Assembly: GCA_023245475.1 (NCBI GenBank)
Contig: JAHFKF010000084.1
Location: forward strand, 1-5,545
DNA: 5,545 nt
From: Candidatus Levyibacteriota bacterium
Lineage (GTDB): Bacteria; Patescibacteriota; Microgenomatia; Levybacterales; UBA12049
Direction of reading: 5' to 3'
Numbering within the stretch: position 1 is the stretch's first letter; each line of letters begins with the position of its first letter. The notes under the pieces are model-generated. The model saw only the letters and a list, made by a program, of their open reading frames with translations. It was not told where the DNA came from and did no database searches. A program made the translations under genes and the position numbers. Of this stretch, positions 1 to 4,626 are shown one piece after another.

Positions 1-180
1 ATCCAAAATAGCGTCTATTTCTTTTTTATGTTTATGCTTTTCTGGTTCAGCAAACATCCAACGATCAAGTAAGTCTGAATCGAAATTGTCTCCAAATGGT
101 TTTTCGAAACTTTGATTCACCCCAGCGGTAAATCCATCAAGAGACATTGCCATTCCGGAAGTAACTATTAGTTTACTCAT
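1..180 (-). CDS. RibD C-terminal/dihydrofolate reductase-like protein, N-terminal part
   Basis: The frame runs from an ATG at 180 to the left edge, giving the first 60 residues with no stop; the rest of the gene lies outside the window. The N-terminus reads as a first beta strand (KLIVTSGMAMSLDGFTAG) followed by a stretch with EKPFGD and LLDRWMF. This order of SLDGF-x-AG followed by a P-[LF]-G and a WMF motif is typical of the dihydrofolate reductase family proteins related to the RibD C-terminal domain. These are usually about 180-220 residues and are presumed NADPH-dependent reductases of mostly unknown substrate. Assignment to the family is from recognised motifs; the reaction is not known. 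The start is supported by a TATAAT box 6 nt upstream. It lies 102 bp downstream of the DinB gene on the same strand but has its own promoter. Confidence 0.82.
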   Translation of the reverse strand, partial: MSKLIVTSGMAMSLDGFTAGVNQSFEKPFGDNFDSDLLDRWMFAEPEKHKHKKEIDAILD

Positions 181-186
181 AATGTT

Positions 187-195
187 ATTATAACA
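187..195 (-). promoter_or_regulatory. Extended -10 promoter of the reductase gene
   Basis: On the minus strand the sequence reads TTGTTATAAT, a perfect TATAAT with the TGn extension. Six bases (181-186) separate it from the ATG at 180, so the predicted transcript starts at or next to the start codon. No good -35 is seen at 16-18 bp, as expected for an extended -10 promoter. Confidence 0.6.
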
Positions 196-282
196 AAAGC
201 CCGAAGAAATCCATAGAAAACCGTTGAAATGTGAGCCGTCAATGACATTTTATGATCGGAAGTTTATTGATTTCTTCTACAA

Positions 283-753
283 TTACTTTTTTAATTCCCA
301 TATTTTTGCCCAGCTTTCAGGAATTGGCAAATCAAGAGCATAAATGAAATTAATAAGTTGCCCGTGATGATGTGACTCATGTTCAACAAGTTCCATATAT
401 TTTTGTAGTGGACTCGTGTTATCTTGCTGCATAGTAAGTAAATTCACATTATCAAGGGTCTCAAATAAGACGTGGTCTGATTTTCGCAAGTGTTCTTTAA
501 TTGTCTCTATAGGCATATCCAAAACTTCGTTTGGTAATGAACAATGCCATTTAGTCTTTTTTTCGGTTTTGATAAAATCAGTAATTGTCTCAGTCGTCCC
601 AAGTATACAATCGAGCTGATAATAAATGGACTGCGAAGCAGGAAAAGGAAGTTTTTTCTGTAGGTCTTCCTGTTTAATTACATCTAAAAAGTCGTAGGTT
701 CTTCCTCTGAGATTTTTCCATTGTTGTTTAGTTTGCTGTAGTAATTCTTCCAT
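283..753 (-). CDS. DinB-superfamily putative metal-dependent protein
   Basis: This 156-residue protein matches the DinB/YfiT four-helix-bundle superfamily in length and in its C-terminal signature. Helix four has an HxxxH metal pair (His125 and His129 within EHESHHHGQL), followed by a short loop with P-x-P and SWAKIW. Family members bind a divalent metal through three histidines; some act as thiol-dependent S-transferases, but the function of most is unknown. The first ligand normally sits in helix two in a context like Q-L-x-H-I; here the corresponding stretch is YQLDCIL, so Cys49 seems to take its place. The protein looks cytoplasmic, with no signal or membrane segment. The ATG at 753 is chosen because a TATAAT box lies 6 nt upstream. 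The stop is TAA. The superfamily call is solid; the substrate is not predictable. Confidence 0.82.
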   Translation of the reverse strand: MEELLQQTKQQWKNLRGRTYDFLDVIKQEDLQKKLPFPASQSIYYQLDCILGTTETITDFIKTEKKTKWHCSLPNEVLDMPIETIKEHLRKSDHVLFETLDNVNLLTMQQDNTSPLQKYMELVEHESHHHGQLINFIYALDLPIPESWAKIWELKK

Positions 754-759
754 AATGAT

Positions 760-787
760 ATTATATCCAGTTTAATTTTGAAAACAA
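760..787 (-). promoter_or_regulatory. Sigma-70 type promoter of the DinB-family gene
   Basis: On the minus strand, TTGTTT (782-787) and TATAAT (760-765) are separated by 16 bp. The -10 ends 6 nt before the ATG, so the mRNA is predicted to be leaderless and no ribosome binding site fits between them. The -35 is weak, with three of six consensus bases. Confidence 0.58.
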
Positions 788-788
788 T

Positions 789-833
789 AGCCGTGAGGGA
801 TTCGAACCCAAAACGAGCCTATTTTAAAGTAGT
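789..833 (-). pseudogene. tRNA-like remnant (3' half)
   Basis: The minus strand holds GGGTTCGAATCCC (797-809), a canonical T-loop closed by only three G-C pairs, followed by TCACGGCTA, which resembles a tRNA acceptor 3' strand. Just upstream, at 818-833, is an anticodon-arm-like piece, CTA-CTTTAAAA-TAG. No matching 5' acceptor strand or D arm is present, and the outer T-stem pairs do not form. The T-loop block is identical over 12 nt to that of the intact tRNA-Lys about 75 bp away. It is probably a decayed tRNA or the displaced 3' end left by an old integration event. It is not a working tRNA. Confidence 0.45.
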
Positions 834-872
834 TTGATGAGGCGAACAATTTTAGAACACTTTTTTGAAGCT

Positions 873-879
873 AAAAAAA
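873..879 (-). terminator. T-run downstream of tRNA-Lys
   Basis: Seven consecutive T residues occur on the minus strand six bases after the tRNA 3' end. There is no separate GC-rich hairpin; the tRNA acceptor/T-arm fold itself could serve as the upstream structure. This is a weak call. Confidence 0.3.
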
Positions 880-885
880 GAACTG

Positions 886-957
886 TGAGCCGGACGGGAT
901 TCGAACCTGTGACCAAGAGCTTAAAAGGCTCCTGCTCTACCGCTGAGCTACCGGCCC
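886..957 (-). tRNA. tRNA-Lys(UUU)
   Basis: The 72-nt minus-strand sequence folds into a full cloverleaf. The acceptor is GGGCCGG with CCGGCTC (one G-U) and the discriminator base is A. The D stem is GCTC/GAGC with a 7-nt loop containing GG. The anticodon stem is GGAGC/GCTCT with loop CTTTTAA, so the anticodon is UUU and it decodes lysine AAA/AAG. The variable region is TGGTC, and the T arm is ACAGG-TTCGAAT-CCCGT. The T stem has one A-C mismatch at its middle pair. The 3' CCA is not encoded, so a nucleotidyltransferase must add it. The gene stands alone with its own strong promoter. Confidence 0.95.
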
Positions 958-973
958 AAAGAATGTAACTTGT

Positions 974-1002
974 ATTATAACAAGCCTGACTGTCCTTGAC
1001 AA
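974..1002 (-). promoter_or_regulatory. Promoter of tRNA-Lys
   Basis: On the minus strand, TTGTCA (997-1002) and TATAAT (974-979) are separated by exactly 17 bp, and the -10 carries a TGn extension (TTGTTATAAT). This is a near-consensus sigma-70 promoter. Sixteen bases lie between the -10 and the mature tRNA 5' end, leaving a short leader for RNase P. Both boxes lie in small palindromes, CTTGT-ATTATA-ACAAG (969-984) and CTTG-A-CAAG (995-1003). Confidence 0.75.
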
Positions 1003-1008
1003 GTTAAA

Positions 1009-1782
1009 TTAAGGAAGCGACTTAAGCAAGGTGATAAGACGTTCACCCGCTGCTATAGATGCTGGATTTTCAATTTTCTTGCCGCGATCTACAGTAACTC
1101 CAAGTCGCTTATCAGATCTCCTAACTTGATATATTTTTCGATAAGGTTCTGTGGTAGCATCCGTTACAACAATAATTCCTTTTTTTTCTCCTCTCTCTGT
1201 TACTGTAACTTCTCCGTATGAAGTAGTGAATACTGAACTTGTCGTTACGTTACGTGTCATAGGGTGATGTCTACCAGGATGTCTTACGTTCAATAATCTT
1301 CCTGTTTGAATTCCAAACTCTGCAATTATTGCTGTTTCTTTTTCTTGCTCATCAGGAGTACGACCATATTTATCATGCATTGCCTTTGGGTCTACATCAA
1401 GCGCATTAACATAGCTCTCGACATCAATATCCATAATTGGCATTCCTTCCATCTCTCTTTGAGGAACTTTGCTACCGTCTGTCCAATCAACTAATATTCC
1501 TCTTGCATCTCTTCTTTTTATGCCGAATATTTCCTTAACTGAAGGTCTAGCAATGATTGGAAAAACGACGTGTAGACCTTTATAAGGATACAGCTCATAT
1601 CCCTCAAGATACAGCGTCGGTGTATTGTCTCGAACTTCGACACCAATCCGATTACCTCTTAATCCGCGGACAGACACTCCAATAGATGTTTCATCATTAC
1701 GGCGATACTCTGCCTGACGAGAAGAGTGAGCAAGATCGCGAACTTGGGTCTTGATTATTTTCAATTGTTCTAGATTATGCAT
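1009..1782 (-). CDS. Hypothetical protein, unrecognised family (257 aa)
   Basis: I do not recognise this 257-residue protein. It has no signal peptide and no membrane segment, so it is probably cytoplasmic. It is rich in charged residues and in predicted beta strands. A short N-terminal helix (residues 1-25) is followed by a strand-rich part with SIGVSVRGLRGNRIGVEVRD. A central helical and acidic piece (about 115-155) contains KYGRTPDEQEKET, and then comes a His/Arg-rich stretch, RHPGRHHPMTRN. A second strand-rich part ends in a short helix, AAGERLITLLKSL. The ATG at 1782 is supported by a TTGCGG-N17-TATAAT promoter ending 6 nt before it. It lies 44 bp downstream of the Tat-signal gene on the same strand, but with its own promoter. 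Stop is TAA. That it is a real gene is well supported by length, start signal and lack of a competing frame; its function is unknown. Confidence 0.75.
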   Translation of the reverse strand: MHNLEQLKIIKTQVRDLAHSSRQAEYRRNDETSIGVSVRGLRGNRIGVEVRDNTPTLYLEGYELYPYKGLHVVFPIIARPSVKEIFGIKRRDARGILVDWTDGSKVPQREMEGMPIMDIDVESYVNALDVDPKAMHDKYGRTPDEQEKETAIIAEFGIQTGRLLNVRHPGRHHPMTRNVTTSSVFTTSYGEVTVTERGEKKGIIVVTDATTEPYRKIYQVRRSDKRLGVTVDRGKKIENPASIAAGERLITLLKSLP

Positions 1783-1788
1783 GCGCTG

Positions 1789-1817
1789 ATTATAGACGAT
1801 AGTAAATTACTCCGCAA
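1789..1817 (-). promoter_or_regulatory. Sigma-70 type promoter of the 257-aa protein gene
   Basis: On the minus strand, TTGCGG (1812-1817) and TATAAT (1789-1794) are 17 bp apart. The -10 lies 6 nt (1783-1788) before the ATG, so the transcript is predicted to be leaderless. The promoter fills most of the 44-bp gap after the upstream gene. Confidence 0.65.
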
Positions 1818-1826
1818 GAAGCTACG

Positions 1827-2342
1827 TTAGCGGACACGAAGAAGCAGACGGTTGGGGCCTGGCTTGTTACCAGCAGGTGTGAAGACAAGATATCTATTAC
1901 CTTCTCCTCGACCAGAAACACCACTTATCATATTACTTGCAGTGCCAGAATCTCCTCTTGCTGCAATCGCAACGCTTTTTGCGTCCTTTGGAAGGAATAC
2001 GGTAATTGGTTCTTGTGGGCTTTCAGGGTCGGGTGTGAATCGTAATTCAGTTATGCCTTTGCCGACCTTTTCTGGAGGATCAAATGGCCTAGTAGTTTGT
2101 CTAATGGTCAAGACATCCATTGTTGTTGTTGCTACAGGAAGCGATGCCTCATCCGTAATTGATCTAATCTCGGCAGGTACGTGACTGTCAAGACTTGTGG
2201 TATTTTTGCCAATAACAAACTTGGTCAGAGGAAGCTCCGTAAAGACATCTGGTTGAGCACCTTCTACACCGTGAGTACTTGCAAGCACAACAGCACCGGC
2301 AGCTGCTTTTAATAATTCTCTTCGACTAACCTCGTGTGACAT
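1827..2342 (-). CDS. Putative Tat-exported protein of unknown function (171 aa)
   Basis: The N-terminus, taken from the ATG at 2342, is a twin-arginine signal: S6-R7-R8-E9-L10-L11-K12 followed by the mildly hydrophobic AAAGAVVLA. The signal probably ends around residues 25-30; the exact cleavage site is unclear and no lipobox cysteine is seen, so it should be released rather than lipid-anchored. Twin-arginine signals send folded proteins through TatABC. The mature part (about 140 residues) is rich in Pro, Thr and predicted beta strands (ITELRFTPD, ITVFLPKD, YLVFTPAG, LLLRVR) and has no cysteine. I do not recognise its family. The frame is also open upstream to a TTG at 2426, but that would overlap the TPR gene and bury the signal. 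The start at 2342 has a consensus promoter just before it. Stop is TAA. Confidence 0.72.
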   Translation of the reverse strand: MSHEVSRRELLKAAAGAVVLASTHGVEGAQPDVFTELPLTKFVIGKNTTSLDSHVPAEIRSITDEASLPVATTTMDVLTIRQTTRPFDPPEKVGKGITELRFTPDPESPQEPITVFLPKDAKSVAIAARGDSGTASNMISGVSGRGEGNRYLVFTPAGNKPGPNRLLLRVR

Positions 2343-2348
2343 AGTTGT

Positions 2349-2377
2349 ATGATAATCCTTGACCATTATTCTGTCAA
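2349..2377 (-). promoter_or_regulatory. Consensus promoter of the Tat-signal protein gene
   Basis: On the minus strand, a perfect TTGACA (2372-2377) and TATCAT (2349-2354) are separated by 17 bp. The -10 ends 6 nt before the ATG at 2342, giving a predicted leaderless mRNA. It occupies the 50-bp gap after the TPR gene's stop, and it decides the start: the upstream TTG at 2426 would lie outside the transcript. Confidence 0.75.
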
Positions 2378-2392
2378 GAATGAGATAAATGG

Positions 2393-3652
2393 TTACTTTA
2401 GCAACAGAATATGTTGGACAAACCAATCTTGTGTTTCTGCATCTAAATCTTTTTGTCTGATAATAAAATACATTTTATTGACAAAAAATGAGAAAAATTG
2501 ATTATTTTTCTTTTGCTTGTTTGCTTCGTCAAAGTATTTATCAGCATTATCAAAATCTCCTTTCATTGCATACGCAAAACTCAAATTGTACAAAGCAAAT
2601 GCATACTTCTCTTCGATCTCATACAAATAAATAGGATCAGCTTGATCATCAATTACCACAAAAGAAGTACCATTGATCACGACACCTGTCATATGCATGA
2701 CAGCATCGTTATTGTTAATATTTATCGTACTTTGTATTTCTACTCCTTTTTTTTGATCATCTGTGGTCTCGCTTGGGAAATAATTATAAAACCATGTACC
2801 GTTCATCTGTTCATCATTTTGTAATTTGGGGTTTGCTATTGCTTTGGCAATTTGGTCAACGGTAAATTTATAAGGATCGTATGCATCCTCCGCAGCGAAA
2901 GAACTATCTGAAAACAACCGTGCGTCTCCCAAGCTAAGGAAAGTCGTAAGTGCGGCAGATGTATGATACGCATTAAAAAGTGCCTTCTCAGCTTCTGTAA
3001 ACTTCTTTTGCTCAAGATAACATGTGCCAATTCCATCATTGGCGTACGAATTATTGGGCTCTATGTCGAGTGCATGTTTATATTCTTTAATCGCTTCAAC
3101 TATTTTCCCTTTTCTTTGGTATACACCTCCAAGCTTAACATACCCCATGGTAAAGTCTTTCTTTTTTTCAAGTGACAGATGTATCCATTTCGCCACTTCT
3201 TCCGGATGAGAATACGGCTTCCCTTCCTCTGAGAGTGCCTTCATAAAATACACTTCGTAACTATCTGGGTAATCTGTAAGTAGTTGATCAAGCTTGGTGT
3301 CAACTATCTCTTGTGAATAGTTTTGTTGCCCATCTTCAGGTTTAAATACTTGTGCCATTTCCAGCCCAATATCTGCATCTTTATTATTTTTATCAAGGTT
3401 TAAAGCTTTTTGGTATTCATCCTCTGCCGCCTCCCATGCAAGCTTTGCCATAAGAGCATCTCCTTGGTTTTGATGTCGTTGTGAAAGTTCTTTTGATTTA
3501 TGATTGGTTATAAATTGATCAAAGAAGTAATTCTCTCCATAAGCAAAATGGATGTAGATTGCGGCAATAATAGTAAGAAGTCCTACCAGTAAAGGCCAAT
3601 AATGAAGAATGCGATCTAATAAATTTGAGTGATGAAAAGCTTTTTTTCTGAT
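2393..3652 (-). CDS. Membrane-anchored TPR-repeat protein, likely ATC start
   Basis: The first ATG of this frame is at 3451, but the frame is open for 67 codons further, to an ATC at 3652, and the added stretch is clearly protein-like. It has a basic start (RKK), then a transmembrane helix at about residues 19-39 (WPLLVGLLTIIAAIYIHFAYG), then a linker leading straight into the first TPR. With this start the protein has 419 residues. TPR-type helix pairs are visible near residues 65-98, 168-201 (VKLGGVYQRKGKIVEAIKEY) and 202-235, and again at 350-383 (LYNLSFAYAMKGDFDNADKY). Residues about 257-347 form a strand-rich insert. The basic N-terminus suggests the TPR part faces outward. TPRs mediate protein-protein contacts; the partner is unknown. 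The gene being a TPR protein is firm. The ATC start rests on frame, the membrane helix and a TATAAT box 6 nt upstream. Confidence 0.78.
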   Translation of the reverse strand: MRKKAFHHSNLLDRILHYWPLLVGLLTIIAAIYIHFAYGENYFFDQFITNHKSKELSQRHQNQGDALMAKLAWEAAEDEYQKALNLDKNNKDADIGLEMAQVFKPEDGQQNYSQEIVDTKLDQLLTDYPDSYEVYFMKALSEEGKPYSHPEEVAKWIHLSLEKKKDFTMGYVKLGGVYQRKGKIVEAIKEYKHALDIEPNNSYANDGIGTCYLEQKKFTEAEKALFNAYHTSAALTTFLSLGDARLFSDSSFAAEDAYDPYKFTVDQIAKAIANPKLQNDEQMNGTWFYNYFPSETTDDQKKGVEIQSTININNNDAVMHMTGVVINGTSFVVIDDQADPIYLYEIEEKYAFALYNLSFAYAMKGDFDNADKYFDEANKQKKNNQFFSFFVNKMYFIIRQKDLDAETQDWFVQHILLLK

Positions 3653-3658
3653 CTTTAT

Positions 3659-3664
3659 ATTATA
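3659..3664 (-). promoter_or_regulatory. -10 box of the TPR gene
   Basis: On the minus strand this is a perfect TATAAT, followed by 6 nt (ATAAAG) and then the in-frame ATC at 3652. The spacing equals that of four other genes here. No convincing -35 is seen; at 17 bp the sequence is TATAAA. The surrounding DNA is very AT-rich, so chance occurrence is more likely than elsewhere. Confidence 0.5.
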
Positions 3665-3737
3665 TGTATATTACTGATAAGTTTATAGATAGGAAAATCT
3701 TCGTCACTTTCCAAGTGAGTTAGTTTTAGAGTAAACT

Positions 3738-3746
3738 TGTTATAAT
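3738..3746 (+). promoter_or_regulatory. Extended -10 promoter of the PhzF-family gene
   Basis: The plus strand reads TTGTTATAAT ending at 3746, a perfect -10 with TGn extension. Seven bases separate it from the ATG at 3754, again implying a leaderless mRNA. The -35 region is weak. The same ten bases occur in the tRNA-Lys and reductase promoters. Confidence 0.62.
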
Positions 3747-3753
3747 CATTGGT

Positions 3754-4614
3754 ATGACAATCAAAGCATATTTATTAAACGTGTTTGGTGTTGATGAATC
3801 GGGAGGAAATCCTGCAGGTGTTGTCTTACATGCTGATGAATTAACAGATGAGCAGAAGAAAAAGATTGCAAAAGAAATAGGTTTTTCTGAAACAGCGTTT
3901 ATACAAAAATCAACAAAAGCAGATTTTAAAATTACCTTCTTTACTCCTAATGCCGAAGTGGATTTATGCGGTCATGCAACAATTGCTACATGGACAGTTT
4001 TACTGAAAAAAGGCATGATCAACCCAGGCGAGTATACACAAGAACTAAAGGCTGAGATATTAAACGTAAATATCTTGAAAGATGAATCTATTATCATGGA
4101 TCAAACACCACCTGTTTTCAAAAAAGAAATTGATTCAGATGTGATTGCAACGTTACTCAATATTCCTTCGTCTTGGATTACCAACAAACCACAAGTCGTC
4201 TCCACCGGGTTAAATGATTTAATAATACCTATTGATACAAGAGAACATTTATTTGCAATAAAACTTGATGACAAGAGAATTGCTGAATTTGAAAAACAAC
4301 ATGAGCTTGATAGCTTTCATATATTTACGTTTGACACTCTTAAAAAAGAATCCATTGCTCACAGCCGCAATTGTGATCCATTACATGCAATTTCGGAAGA
4401 GTCAGCAACAGGTAGTGCGACTGGTGCATTAGCATGTTATCTTTATAAAAATGGTAAGCTGCCGTACTTACACGATCTTTCTTTTGAACAAGGGTATTCA
4501 ATGAAAAATCCTTCAGAAATTAACGTTTCATTAGAAGCAAATGAAGGGGAAATAACAAGAGTACAAGTTGGTGGCAAGGCAAATATAATAGGCGAAAAAG
4601 AGATGAAGGTCTAA
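3754..4614 (+). CDS. PhzF-family isomerase/epimerase-like protein
   Basis: At 286 residues this has the usual length and layout of the PhzF family: two similar halves of the diaminopimelate-epimerase fold with the active site between them. Signatures in order are GGNPAGV (17-23), FSETAF (44-49) with the catalytic-type Glu46, the FFTPNAEVDLCGHATIA stretch (62-78) with His74, and ATGSATGAL (218-226). PhzF itself isomerises an intermediate of phenazine synthesis, but most homologues are outside phenazine clusters and have unknown substrates; no other phz gene is seen here. The usual EDPATGSA motif reads EESATGSA, so the aspartate equivalent to PhzF Asp208 appears to be Glu216. The protein is cytoplasmic by appearance. 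The ATG is supported by the promoter 7 nt upstream. It is the only plus-strand gene, divergent from the TPR gene and convergent with the next gene, with 12 bp between stop codons. Confidence 0.92.
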   Translation: MTIKAYLLNVFGVDESGGNPAGVVLHADELTDEQKKKIAKEIGFSETAFIQKSTKADFKITFFTPNAEVDLCGHATIATWTVLLKKGMINPGEYTQELKAEILNVNILKDESIIMDQTPPVFKKEIDSDVIATLLNIPSSWITNKPQVVSTGLNDLIIPIDTREHLFAIKLDDKRIAEFEKQHELDSFHIFTFDTLKKESIAHSRNCDPLHAISEESATGSATGALACYLYKNGKLPYLHDLSFEQGYSMKNPSEINVSLEANEGEITRVQVGGKANIIGEKEMKV

Positions 4615-4626
4615 ACGATACTTTAG

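Noticed and set aside
843..880. Possible AT hairpin between the tRNA and its remnant (T-run and A-run around AAGCT)
   Set aside because: Pairing is only A-T runs and would be weak; there is no GC stem, so it is not called a terminator hairpin.
1852..2184. Plus-strand open frame antisense to the Tat-signal gene
   Set aside because: It has no TATAAT box at the usual distance and is a mirror of a well-supported minus-strand gene.
2343..2426. Upstream TTG start adding 28 residues to the Tat-signal protein
   Set aside because: It overlaps the TPR gene's end, places the signal motif 28 residues inside, and lies upstream of the consensus promoter that ends 6 nt before the ATG at 2342.
2393..3451. 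TPR gene starting at the ATG at 3451
   Set aside because: The frame is open for 67 more codons encoding a transmembrane anchor and linker, and no promoter at the usual spacing precedes 3451.
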